From NCBI GenBank assembly GCA_029851415.1, contig CM056742.1, forward strand, positions 92,742,748 through 92,806,747: a DNA stretch of 64,000 bases. Reading direction: 5' to 3'. The DNA comes from Eretmocerus hayati (taxonomy: Eukaryota; Arthropoda; Insecta; Hymenoptera; Aphelinidae). The notes beneath the pieces are model-generated. The model had not been told where the DNA came from, did no database searches, and was given only the letters and a program-made list of their open reading frames with translations. Each line of letters starts with the position of its first letter. Position 1 is the first letter of the stretch. The translations under genes were made by a program, and so were the position numbers. Below are positions 44,761 through 56,660 of this stretch, in pieces.

Positions 44761-45044
44761 TCCCAAGTAATTTGGAACTCGCGTATGCTACGTTTGGATA
44801 TCATCATGTGCGCGATCGGCATCTTCTCCTCTAAGGTCTCGCGTACGCGGATATGAATCTCACTAGTGCATGAAAGCCCATGTGATGCGATCGACACCTC
44901 AGTTGATTCGCGTACGTGAACGTGGAGATACTCCGCGTGCGGGAGCGAGCCGAGACTCGCGTACGCGGATGGGGAGCTGACTCGCGTGCGCGAGCGAATT
45001 ATTTTTCCAAGTCGATGGAGCCTTATTCTCTCGACGGTGATGTC

Positions 45045-48000
45045 GAGAAGTCGATGCGAATCGACTCCGGGGACAAAATGGTGTGAATGAAAGAGACAAA
45101 TGGTTTATTAGTGTGTAGTTTGATCAAAATCAGCGAATTCCTTACATCTGCTCTGAATCTTAGCGAGCTTCGACTACAGCCCGAGCATCGGGTCATCTCC
45201 TCGCGAATTTCTGTATTTGGATATCGATCGGCATTGAATTCATAACTTCTCCGGGGACAAAATAGTGTGAATGAAAGAGACAAACGGTTTATTAGTGTGT
45301 AGTTTGATTGAAATCCGCAAATTCGTTACATCTGCTCTGAATCTCAGCGAGCGTCGACTACAGCTCGAGCATCGAGTCATCTCCTCGCGAATTTCTGTCA
45401 CTGGATATCAATGAGAATTGACTTCCCAACATCTCCGGTGACAAAATCGTGTGAATGAACGAAACAAGTGAACGATGGGTCTGTACTTTGATCAAAATCC
45501 GAAAATTCTCACGTCTGCTGTCAATCTCAGCGAGCGTCGACTACAGCCCGAGCATCGGGTCATCTCCTCGCGAATTTCTGTAATTGGATATCGATGCATT
45601 GACTTCATGACTTCTCCGGGGGAAAATAGTGTGAATGGAAGGGACAAATGGTTTATTAGTGTGTAGTTTGATCAAAATTCGCGAATTCCTTACATCTGCT
45701 CTGAATCTTAGCGAGCGTCGAGTACAGCCCGAGCATCGGGTCATCTCCTCGCGAATTTCGGTAATTAAATATCAATCGGCATTGACTCCATGACTTGTCC
45801 GGGGACAAAATCGTGTGAATGAACAAAACAAGTTATCGATGAGTCTGTACTTTGATCAACATCCGAAAATTTTCACGTCTGCTCTCAATCTCAGCGAGCG
45901 TCGACTACAGCTCGAGCATCGAGTCATTTCCTCGCGAATTTCTGTCACTGGATATCAAAGAGAATTGACTTCCCAACATCTCCGGCGACAAAATCGTGTG
46001 AATGAACAAAACAAGTTATCGATGAGTCTGTACTTTGATCAAAATCCGCAAATTCCTTACATCTGCTCTGAATCTCAGCGAGCGTCGACTACAGCTCGAG
46101 CATCGAGTCATCTTCTCGTCAATTTTGGTCATTGGATATCGATCAGCATTGACTTTATGACATTTTCGGTGACAAAATCGTGTGAATGGAAGAGACAAAA
46201 GGTTAATTAGTGTGTAGTTTGATTGAAATCCGCAAATTCGTTACATCTGCTCTGAATCTCAGCGAGCGTCGACTACAGCTCGAGCATCGAGTCATCTCCT
46301 CGCGAATTTCTGTCACTGCATATAAATGAGAATTGACTTCCCAACATCTCCGGCGACAAAATCGTGTGAATGAACGAAACAAGATATCGATGAGTCTGTA
46401 CTTTGATCTAAATCCGCAAATACCTTACATCTGCTCCGAATCTTAGCGAGCGTCGACCACAGCCCGAGCATCGAGTCATCTCCTCGCGAATTTCTGTAAT
46501 TGGATATCGATCGGCATTGACTTCATGACTTCTCCGGGGGAAAATAGTGTGAATGAAAGGGACAAATGGTTTATTAGTGTTTAAATTTATCTAAATCCGC
46601 AAATACCTTACATCTGCTCCGAATCTCAGCGAGCTTCGACTACAGCCCGAGCATCGGGTCATCTCCTCGCGAATTTCTGTATTTGGATATCGATCGGCAT
46701 TGAATTCATAACTTCTCCGGGGACAAAATAGTGTGAATGAAAGAGACAAACGGTTTATTAGTGTGTAGTTTGATTGAAATCCGCAAATTCGTTACATCTG
46801 CTCTGAATCTCAGCGAGCGTCGACTACAGCTCGAGCATCGAGTCATCTCCTCGCGAATTTCTGTCACTGGATTTCAATGAGAATTGACTTCCCAACATCT
46901 CCGGTGACAAAATCGTGTGAATGAACGAAACAAGTGAACGATGGGTCTGTACTTTGATCAAAATCCGAAAATTCTCACGTCTGCTGTCAATCTTAGCGAG
47001 CGTCGAGTACAGCCCGAGCATCGGGTCATCTCCTCGCGAATTTCGGTAATTAAATATCAATCGGCATTGACTCCATGACTTGTCCGGGGACAAAATCGTG
47101 TGAATGAACGAAACAAGTTATCGATGAGTCTGTACTTTGATCAACATCCGAAAATTTTCACGTCTGCTCTCAATCTCATTGAGCGTCGACTACAGCTCGA
47201 GCATCGAGTCATTTCCTCGCGAATTTCTGTCACTGGATATCAAAGAGAATTGACTTCCCAACATCTCCGGCGACAAAATCGTGTGAATGAACAAAACAAG
47301 TTATCGATGAGTCTGTACTTTGATCAAAATCCGCAAATTCCTTACATCTGCTCTGAATCTCAGCGAGCGTCGACTACAGCTCGAGCATCGAGTCATCTTC
47401 TCGTCAATTTTGGTCATTGGATATCGATCAGCATTGACTTTATGACATCTTCCGTGACAAAATCGTGTGAATGGAAGAGACAAAAGGTTAATTAGTGTGT
47501 AGTTTGATTGAAATCCGCAAATTCGTTACATCTGCTCTGAATCTCAGCGAGCGTCGACTACAGCTCGAGCATCGAGTCATCTCCTCGCGAATTTCTGTCA
47601 CTGCATATAAATGAGAATTGACTTCCCAACATCTCCGGCGACAAAATCGTGTGAATGAACGAAACAAGATATCGATGAGTCTGTACTTTGATCTAAATCC
47701 GCATATACCTTACATCTGCTCCGAATCTTAGCGAGCGTCGACCACAGCCCGAGCATCGAGTCATCTCCTCGCGAATTTCTGTAATTGGATATCGATCGGC
47801 ATTGACTTCATGACTTCTCCGGGGGAAAATAGTGTGAATGAAAGGGACAAATGGTTTATTAGTGTTTAAATTTATCTAAATCCGCAAATACCTTACATCT
47901 GCTCCGAATCGTAGCGAGCGTCGACTACAGCCCGAGCATCGAGTCATCTCCTCGCGAATTTCTGTAATTGGATATCGATCGGCATTGACTTCATAACTTC

Positions 48001-49445
48001 TCCGGGGACAAAATAGTGTGAATGAAAGAGACAAATGGTTTATTAGTTTGTACTTTGATCTAAATCCGAAAATTCTCACGTCTGCTCTCAATCTTAGCGA
48101 GCGTTGACTACAGCCCGAGCATCGAGTCATCTCCTCGCGATTCTCGGTAATCAAATATCGATCAGCATTGGCTTTATGACATCTCCGGTGACAAAATAGT
48201 GTGAATGGAAAAGACGAAATGTCAATTAGTCGGTAGTTTTATCAAAATTCGCAATTTCTTACGTCTGGTATGAATCTTAGCGATCGTCGACTACAGCTCG
48301 AGCGTCGAGTCACCTTCTCGCGAAATTCTGTCACTGGATATCAATGAGGATTGACTCCCCAACATCTCCGGTGACAAAATCGTGTGAATGAAAGAGACTA
48401 AATGTCAATTAGTGGGTAATTCGATCAAAATCCGCAATTTCTTACGCGTCGGCTTTGATTCTTAGCGAGCGTCGACTACAGCTCGAGCATCGAGTCATCT
48501 TCTCGCGAATTTCGGTCATTGGATATCGATCGGCATTGACTATTCGACATCCCCGTCATCAAAATCGTGTGAGTGAAAATGTCGAACTGTTAATTAGTCT
48601 GTACATTGATCAAAATCCGCAATTTCCTACGCGTCTGCTTTGAATCTTAGCGAGCGTCGACTACAGCTCGAGCATCGAGTCATCTACTCGCGAATTTCTG
48701 TCATTGGATATCGATCGGCATTGACTATTCGACATCCCCGTCATCAAAATCGTGTGAATGAAAGAGATAAAAGGTTTATTAGCATGTAGTTCGATTAAAA
48801 TCTGCAAATCCCTCACATCTGCTCTGAATATCAGCGAGCGTCGACTACAGCTCGAGCATCGAGTCATCTTCTCGCGAATTTCTGTAATTGGATATCGATC
48901 GGCATTGAATTCATAACTTCTCCGGGGACTTTTGTCCTCGGATCGGCATTGAATTCATAACTTCTCCGGGGACTATTTTTAGTGTGAATGAAAGAGACAA
49001 ATGGTTTATTAGTGTGTACTTTGATCAAAATCCGAAAATTCTCACGTCTGCTCTCAATCTTAGCGAGCGTCGACTACAGCCCGAGCATCGAGTCATCTCC
49101 TCGCGAATTTCTGTCATTTGATATCGATCGGCATTGACTTCATAACTCCTCCGGGGACAAAATAGTGTGAATGAAAGAGACAAATGGTTCATTAGTGTGT
49201 ACTTTGATCAAAATCCGAAAATTCTCACGTCTGCTCTCAATCTTAGCGAGCGTCGACTACAGCCCGAGCATCGAGTCATCTCCTCGCGATTTTCGGTAAT
49301 CAAATATCGATCAGCATTGACTTTATGACATCTCCGGTGACAAAATAGTGTGAATCGAAAAGACAAAATGTCAATTAGTCGGTAGTTTTATCAAAATCCG
49401 CAATTTCTTGCGTCTGGTATGAATCTTAGCGAGCGTCGACTAAGA
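45045..49445 (-). repeat. ~184-bp satellite, inverted array (about 24 units)
   Basis: The same satellite as 40657-44235 on the opposite strand. Distinct unit variants appear in mirrored order: the GACGGGGATGTCGAATAG variants at 40695 and 40878 match those near 48740 and 48553; the AAGGTGACTCGA variant at 41122 matches 48312; the AATTCGCTGATTTTG variant at 43560 matches 45130. Units near 48900-49440 repeat units near 48050-48290, so the right arm has an extra duplication. Confidence 0.93.
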
Positions 49446-51560
49446 TCCATGGTACATGAAAGGCTCATCTCGGGCGTGAAAAATCCTTGCGTGCGGAAAA
49501 ATTCTCAGCTTAGCGTGCGCGAGACCCAACATCAAGACTCCAGCAGTTCGACATGACCACTGGCATTCCTCGCGTGCGCGAGCCTTCTCCAACTATACGT
49601 GTGCGAAGCTCAGAATGTGAGGCTTATCTCAGTCGTAGAAACTTCTCACGTGCGCGGAAAATTTCCAACCGCGAGCTCGAGCTTGAAAATTGAAACTTAA
49701 GAATTCACCTCGACCATAGGAATGTCTCGTGTGCGCGAAAATTGCACACTGAGTGTACTCGAAGCCCGGAATCATAAGCTCATGTTGGCCATGGAAAATC
49801 CTCCCAACTTCGCGTACGCGAGGTACAACATCAGAGGCTTACCTCGGACGTTGAAAATTCTCGCGTGTGCGAAAAATTCTAAATTAGCGTGCGCGAGGCT
49901 CGATATCGAAACTTCAGCAGTTCACCTCGAACATGGGAATTTCCCGCGCACGAGAGAATTACCACACAAATTGTACGCGAGGCCTGAAATCAGAAGCTCG
50001 AGGCGCGCGAGAAAATCTCAACTTAGCGTACGGGAAACTCAAGGTGCAGGATTCATTTTGCTCAAGGAAATTGCTCGCGTGCGTAAGACCCATTACCAGA
50101 AGCTCCTTTCGGTTGTTTTGCGTGCGAAATTCTTTTTTCTCAAGTATCAAATGGCGAAAAATCACTAAATTAGCGTCCGCGAGGCTCATCGAAACTTTAA
50201 CAGTTCAGCTCGACCAAATCACCGTGCTCGAGGCCCAACATAAAAGGCTTACTTCGGGCGTGAAAAATCCTCGCGTGCGCGAAAAATTCTCAGCTTAGTG
50301 TGCGCGAGACCCAACATCAAGACTCGAACAGTTCGACTTGACCATTGGAATTCCTCGCGTGCGCGAGCCTTCCCGAACAATACCTGTGCAAAGCTTAGAA
50401 TGTGAGGCTTATCTCAGTCGTAGAAAATTCTCACGTGCGCGGAAAATTCCCAACTTGGCGAGCGCGATCCTAAACATCGAAACTTTAGAAGTCCACCTTG
50501 ACGATACGAATTTCTCGCGTGCTTGAAGATGACCACAAGGAATGTACGTGAGGCTCAGAATCATAAGCTCATGTCGGCCATGGGGAATTCTCGCGTGCGC
50601 GAACATTCCCAACTCAACGTACGCGAGACACAACATCAAAACTTTAGCAGTTCATCTCGACCAAGGGAATCCCTCGCGTGCGTGGGCATTCTACAACTAA
50701 GCGTACGCGAAGCTCAAGAACATGATCGTATCTCAGCCGTGAAAATTTCTCGCGTGCGCGAAGAATTTCCAACTTAACGTGCACGAGGCCCAACATCAGA
50801 GGCTTACCTCGAACGTAGAAATTTCTCGCGTGAGCGGAAAATTCCCAACTAAGCGTGCGCGAGGCTCAACATCAAAATTTTCGCATTTCACCTCGATCAT
50901 GGGAATTTCTCGTGTGCACAAAAATTGCACACTGAGTGTACTCGAGGGCCGGAATCATGAGCTCAAAGCGCGCGAGAAATTCCAAACTTAGCGGGTGCGA
51001 GGCCAACATCAGAGGCTCATCTCGGTCTCGCGTACGCTCAGTTGCGAATCTTTCCGCGCACGCAAGAATTTTCCACAGCCAAGAGAAGCAGCTCCTAATA
51101 ATGCGTCTCGCGTAAGCTGATCCGGAAAAGTCTCGTGCACGCGTTAAATTTCCATGATCGAAATGAAGTACCTAATTTGGGTCTTGTGTACGCTGAGCTG
51201 GGAAATTTTGCGCGCACCTGAAAATTTAGCTTGATCAAGAGGAGCTTCTGATGTCGGAGCCCGCGTAGGCTAAGTTGGGATACTTTCCTTGCACGCGAGA
51301 ATTCCCCACAGCCGAGAGAAGCTTCTGATGCGTGTGCGAGAGAATTTCTTCCATGGTCGAAGTTAAGTCCCGAATTTGGTCTCGCGTATGCTAAGCTGGG
51401 AAATTTCTCGCGGGCGCGAGAATTTTCCCCGGCTGATCTGGGGGCTCGCGTGAGCCAAGTTGGAAACTCGCACACGCGAGAATTCACCACGGCCGAAAAG
51501 AGCTCCTGGTGTTGGGCCTCGCGCACGCGAGAAATCCACCCGGGCTCTCTCGAGAGAAGG
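49446..51560. repeat. GC-motif degenerate array with ~778-bp higher-order period
   Basis: TCTCGCGTGCGCGAAAATTC-like motifs recur every ~75-85 bp with spacers such as GAGACCCAACATCAAGACTC and GAGGCTTATCTCAGTCGTAG. The block at about 49466-49660 is repeated nearly intact at 50243-50440, giving a higher-order period near 778 bp. Degeneracy increases to the right. Small frames inside are repeat by-products. Confidence 0.8.
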
Positions 51561-53254
51561 TCTATTTCCCGTTTATGGGATTTTGCGTACACGAAACGGC
51601 TGTCTCGCCTGCGCTGATTAGGCCGTAATCGTGGTAGGCACTTCACACCGAGCACTTCCTGACATGTACCAGGCTGTCTTCCCTTCAAGCAGATTTTCAC
51701 TCTTTCACCGGCGATTCGGGAGAAAAACGGCACTTTGGTGCTCCATCATCGCCGAGAAGACATCGCCCAGCCAGTATTACTGCGCACGACTACATTCAAG
51801 CTCACCTGTGATCACGAGCATTCGATTGCAGAGCATACGACAACGACACCAAATGTTAGCGTCATTGGCTCAGCTAGCTGCCAACTGAGTACTGTGCACC
51901 AGCTCTCGGCATGAGCGATGTGTACTCGACGACGATGATGCACCAGAGCGCCATACCTCTCCAAACGGCCGGTCTACATGTCTAAAAACATTCTGCAAGG
52001 ACGTGAGCACTCCATGAGTGTTGTGGGGTGCACTCAATACTTGCAGACGAGGGAAAAATGAGCAACGACGAGAGTGATTGTGGCATGGTGCTGAACTAGT
52101 CACGGCTACACTATCAATTAAAAATCACCAAACTTGTCACACTCGTAGAAATCACTTTCCAATGATGCCGGGCTCTCGTCCCTGCAGGAAAATTGTCGAC
52201 ACATCCGCAGATAATCCACGCGAAGGATGGACAGTCTGGTTCTTCATCGCCGCCGAATACACATCGCGCGACCTAGAGGCAAACGGTGGCCGAGTTCTCG
52301 AGCTGATTTTGTAATTTGATGCACACCGGGTCGCAACAATAACAAAGCCGACGACGCAAGCCTTGACTTCTGCGGGCGTCTGCTTTGCAGCATTGCCGCT
52401 GATCATGGGTCGAGGTTAACTCGTACGACTTCTGCGCAAATGAGAGGCGCATCAATACACGATTTAGCAATAGACCGGTTTATGCGTGACCTGCCGTTGC
52501 CGACTTTGCCGTATTATGCTGCCGGGATAATTTCGAGCTCTCTTTACTATTCAATACACATAACCTCGAAAGCATTACACTAATCATTACATATTGTTTA
52601 TGTAATGATTAGTGGTAAATCATTACACAACAAACAATTGCCGCCAAATTTCAAACATTACAAATGTAATGATAAAAGTGACTTTTTCTATTGAAAGTTA
52701 CAAAATCTGAAAATTATTACAAAACTTCTTGAAAAACTTTTCTGAAAATACAAAATTTTTTTTCAACTCCCTGTTACGGTATGTACACACCTTTTGAAAC
52801 ACGGTGTATAATGATGTTCTATATGACTGCACAAATGATTTCAATCACAGATCAATGTTTGAGGTCACTTTTTCCTGAAAAGGTAGTTGAAACTATTGAA
52901 AACTGCACTCAATCCTGAACTTGTGTATAAATATTGATCATGAAAAAAATTTGTTGGAGCTTTTGCCCTTCTTACACTCCCGCGCACCAAACACTTTTTC
53001 GGTGGTAGTGCGAAGTACAGCAGCAGTTTCCTGAAATACAAATCTATTTCAGAAAAATCCTGTAATTTTAGCTGGATGTGCGACATTCTGTACGATGATC
53101 CGCACCAATCCGCACTGCCGCTAAAGTACACGTGGCCCGCGAGACAGCTGTGTCCAATGTCGAGACATGTGCCAGCGCCCAGCACAACTGATGCCACCTC
53201 AATCGCCGACTAAAAGATGCATCACTTATTACACGATGCCCATGGCAAAGCGAG
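51561..53254. other. Unique non-coding region of the giant element
   Basis: No transposase-like or other gene recognised on either strand; the short frames have no motifs. It contains a perfect hairpin (52579-52613) and a CACGGTGTATAATG sequence (52800) slightly reminiscent of the element's end. Confidence 0.5.
52579..52613. repeat. Perfect 15-bp hairpin
   Basis: ACTAATCATTACATA (52579-52593) and TATGTAATGATTAGT (52599-52613) with a TTGTT loop; TAATGATT/AATCATTA recurs nearby (52630-52680). Confidence 0.9.
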
Positions 53255-53256
53255 AA

Positions 53257-53718
53257 AAGATGTCATTACGCATAATGACTTGGAACAAAAATACAGCAGC
53301 CACGAACGGAAAATACACGCGGACCATAACCCCTCATAAGTACACAAGCGTCTCGCGTCTCGGGTCTCCGGCTGCTTTTCCTCGATTGCAATCAATTGCA
53401 ATTCGTCGCTGCGACGAGTAATCTTCGCATTAGGTACGACCACGCGACTGTTAGGCTTACTTTTCACTCTCGCAAGATTGCTCGTCGCGCCGACGGAATG
53501 CAATCGAGGAAAAGCAGCGGACGCGAGACGCGAGACGCCAACGCAAGAGCTGGGAAGACGCGTGCGCGAGACGGTCGAGGCTTCAAAACAAGACGGCATT
53601 CAAATTTGATTCTCAAAATGACCAGGGCCCCAATCCTAATTTTGCCTACGCGATTGGGACCGGGCAAGCAAGATCTTCAACCCCTTTCCGGGCTTACCTA
53701 TAGTTTTGAATGACCGTG
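53257..53718 (-). repeat. Right terminal inverted repeat of the giant element
   Basis: Reverse complement of 40176-40637, differing at few positions (for example GCCCGG versus GCCCAG near the end). TA follows at 53719-53720. Confidence 0.9.
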
Positions 53719-53725
53719 TATATCA

Positions 53726-54523
53726 ATGAATACGCAGATATCTGACAGAATGGATTCAATGGAGTTCATTCCAAATAAGAAAAACTGGGATAATTACATC
53801 GATCGGATAGAATTCTATTTTACAGCAAACGATACTACCACGGATGCAAAACAAGTAGCAATATTGCTTACAAAATGTGGCAGTGAAACGTACAAGCTAA
53901 TCAAGGATCAAGCATAACCCGATCTGCCAAAGAACAAAAAATTCGCAGAAATAAAGAAATTAATGTCGGATCATTTATGCCCAAAGAAGAGCAAACGCAT
54001 GGAACGGAGCAAATTTCGTCAAGCTCGTCAAAATGCAGGCGAATCTATAGCTGAATAAATCGCAAGGTTGAAAGAATTGGCTATAAATTGCGATTTTACG
54101 GACTTGAACGATGCGCTGTGTGACCAACTGGTCACAGGTCTCACGGATCGAGGTACCAAAGTCGCACTATTTAGCGACAAAGGTCTCACATACTCGAAAG
54201 CAGTCGAGATCGCTACCATCCGAGACGCAGCAGCGAGGGATGCAGCAAACACAGAGCGACATCGTAGCAGCAGGTCAATTCAACACGTCTCAGCACAACG
54301 TCACAACAAGCCGAACACGTATAAAACTATTTCCTCAGGTAAAAGTGTATCAAATCCGAAATTATACCCGAAATGGTGTTATTGTTGCGGCATGCGAGAT
54401 AGCCATTTCAGCAAAGATTGTCGTTATAGAGATAGGAAATGCTCATTTTGTCAAAAGCAAGGTCAATTAGAGGAAGCTTGCATGAAAAAAACACGGGAAA
54501 AAGGTACTTTACGGTATTCCTAA
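53726..54523 (+). pseudogene. gag: Gypsy gag with two zinc knuckles
   Basis: One frame with in-frame TAA at 53915-53917 and 54056-54058. It begins with EFIPNKKNWDNYIDRIEFYF (typical start of insect Ty3/Gypsy gag), then LLTKCGSETYKLIKDQA, LKELAINCDFTDLNDALCDQ and DRGTKVALFSDKGLTYSKAV. A basic linker leads to a C-x2-C-x5-H-x4-C knuckle (CYCCGMRDSHFSKDC) and a second knuckle in which the usual His is replaced by Gln (CSFCQKQGQLEEAC). The frame is continuous with the leader at 39911-40175 across the giant insertion. Inactive because of the stops. Confidence 0.85.
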
Positions 54524-54529
54524 CAAAAC

Positions 54530-55219
54530 AAATTTTTCAACCAAGTACACTCGTGATGGACGAGATGAAGAAGTGGAAATTTTAGATGCGGAATCTGACA
54601 CCGAAGATTCAGTTTCAAACAGAGATTTTTTCCAAATATCAGAGAGTTCTTGACAAAAACTTCATCAGGTTCATGAAATCATTGCTGATCCATTATATTT
54701 TGATTCACTGATAGATGACATTCAAGTAAGATTGGAACTAGATACTGGAATATATGTAACTACAATTTCTGAATGGCACAAAAATAGAATTTCTCCAAAT
54801 TTACCATTGAAGGAATGTGATTTCATGCTTCAAGGTTACGGTGGAACACCATTCCATCCCATTGGCAAATGAAAATCATTAAAAGTAGTTCTCAATCAGA
54901 CTAGTAAGATCTTGGATATTTACGTCATAAAAGGCAAAGGACCTATGTTAATGGGTCGACAATGGCTCGCAGCTTTCGGACTTTGGCCATTAGAATTATG
55001 GAGGAATACGAATTCCTCGAAAATTCTAAAAGTACAAAGTAACGATGTGAGACAACAAATGCTCAAAAAATTTCCGAACCTTTTCTCGAACACGCAAGGG
55101 TGTTACAAAGGTAGGAAAATACACTTGGTCTTCAAAGATGACGCAAAACCCATTCAAATGAAGCCATATCACGCACCTTTTGCGTTAGCAAATAAAATCT
55201 TACGTGAAATTGAGAGATA
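54530..55219 (+). pseudogene. pol: Gypsy protease and RT leader
   Basis: The frame partly overlaps the gag end. The protease motif is LELDTGIYVTTIS (Asp at 54741; the usual DTGS/A reads DTGI), then LQGYGGTPFHPIGK followed by an in-frame stop near 54870, then MLMGRQWLAAFGLWPL. The RT N-terminal approach is FPNLFSNTQGCYKGRKIHL, KPIQMKPYHAPFAL ending REIER at 55219 with a TAA just before the RT proper. Another stop lies near 54652. Inactive. Confidence 0.8.
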
Positions 55220-55220
55220 A

Positions 55221-56660
55221 ATGAAATTAGGCAATTTAGAACCAGTTTCTTGTAGTCAATGGGCAACACCCATAATACCAGTTCTCAAGAAGGACGGCGA
55301 CGTTAGAATTTGTGGTAACTTTGAAATGACTGTTAATCCACAATTGATTATAAGAAGACATCCAATTCCATTGAAAGAGGAAATTTTCAATACATTACGC
55401 ATTGGAGACAAATGGTCCCAAATAGACTTGACACATGCATTCATGCAATTCGAACTCAATGACTCATCGAGAGATGCCCTTACGATTATTTCACACGAGG
55501 AATTACACAGATACACACGTTTAGGGGAGGGCATAGCCTCAAATCCCGCGGAAGTACAGGATATTCTAGAGGGAGTCCTCAAAGGTATAGATCATACAGA
55601 GATCTATATTGATAACATATATTGCACCGGAAAAACAGATTCTGAGCATTTACAAATACTAACACAAATTTTTGAACGTTTACAAAACGCAGGATTAAGA
55701 GTGAACCTCGAGAAATGCGATTTTTTCGAAAACGCAATTGAAATACTAGGCTTTGTGATAGACAAAAATGGGTTAAAGCCAAGTCAATCCAAAGTACACG
55801 CGATTACGAAGGCTCCAACACCAAAAAATTCGGAAGAACTGGAAGCTTTCTTAGGTCTTGTGAATTTTTATGAAAGATTCTTAACAAACCGAGCGGAACA
55901 CATTTATCCACTCTACAATCGAATCAAGAATAAAACTTTCAAATGGACAAACAAATATCAAAAAGCATTTAATTGGATCAAAAAAGAAATGTCTTCAAAC
56001 AAAGTCTTAGCAATTTACGATCCAAACGTAAAACTCGTTTTGGCATGTGACGCTAGTGACGTGAGAGTTTCAGCAATATCGTCACACAGATACGATAATG
56101 ATTCTGAAGAACCTATAGCATTTGCATCCAAGATAATTCCAAAATCGGAGATACATCGCGCAATAATCGACAAAGAAGCAGGAGCAATCATTTTCGGATT
56201 CAAAAAATTCCATCAATACGTTTACGGAAACGATATTATTCTGAAGACCGACAACGGAGCTCTAAAATATATATTCGGCAACAAAGACATGTCAAAAATG
56301 CTAAACAGCAGATTACTACGCTGGGCATACTTTTTGTCGGGCTATAGATACACCATCGAGGGAGTAAAATCGAGAGCAAATGGCAACTGCGACGCGCTTT
56401 CAAGGTTACCGATCGCATACAGAACGCCGGTATTCGAGACAAAATACACGAGCATTAATTTTATTCAGGACGAATGCAAGGTCATAGACTTCCCAAAAGT
56501 TGTAAGAGCAACACCGCACGATAAAATTTCACGAAAAGTTATTTCATACATACAAGCGTCAGGGCCTAAAATTGAAGCTCTGACCAACATAGAGAAAAGC
56601 TTTCATCATAAACGCCATGAACTGAGCTTTGAGAAAGGATGCCTATCGTGGGGTTATTGA
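55221..56660 (+). pseudogene. pol: Gypsy reverse transcriptase and RNase H
   Basis: Open for 479 codons, no internal stop. RT: VSCSQWATPIIPVLKKDGDV, RICGNFEMTVNP, SQIDLTHAFMQFEL (first Asp), then a diverged thumb/palm region lacking the usual FG(L/I)xxAPxxFQ, then YIDNIYCTGK at 55605, where the YxDD active site reads Y-I-D-N, and GLRVNLEKCDFF, ILGFVIDKNGLKPS, LEAFLGLVNFYERFL. RNase H: LACDASDVRVSAI, FASKIIPKSE, IIDKEAGAIIFGFKKFHQYVYG, LKTDNGALKYIF and NGNCDALSRLP. The loss of the second active-site Asp makes RT inactive despite the long open frame. Confidence 0.9.

Larger units (their letters stand above)
40176..53718. mobile_element. 13.5-kb TA-flanked giant TIR element filled with satellite DNA
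   Basis: The ends CACGGTCATTCAAAACTATA (40176) and its reverse complement (ending 53718) are flanked by TA at 40174-40175 and 53719-53720. The inverted repeats run about 460 bp at ~97-98% identity by eye. The boundaries are confirmed independently because Gypsy coding flanks both sides in the same frame. Between the TIRs lie: forward ~184-bp satellite (40657-44235), palindromic GC-rich core (44236-45040), inverted satellite (45045-49445), degenerate GC-rich array (49446-51560) and a ~1.7-kb unique region (51561-53254). No transposase or other protein is recognised. TA targets suggest Tc1/mariner-superfamily-type integration, but size and structure are atypical. Confidence 0.88.

Noticed and set aside
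44242..44834. Arg/Ala/Leu-rich open frames (RVRES and AYANL repeats) on both strands
   Set aside because: By-product of the ~49-bp palindromic core repeat. All frames are open because the period is not a multiple of 3 and the sequence lacks stop triplets.
49446..51560. Possible CRISPR-like array
   Set aside because: Repeats and spacers are both degenerate and related to each other, period ~80 bp, with no cas genes and a eukaryotic context; better described as a satellite-like array.
40176..53718. Polinton/Maverick or Teratorn-like virus
   Set aside because: Length and long TIRs would fit, but the target duplication is TA rather than 6 bp or TTAA, the ends differ, and no polymerase, integrase, capsid or herpesvirus-like gene is present.
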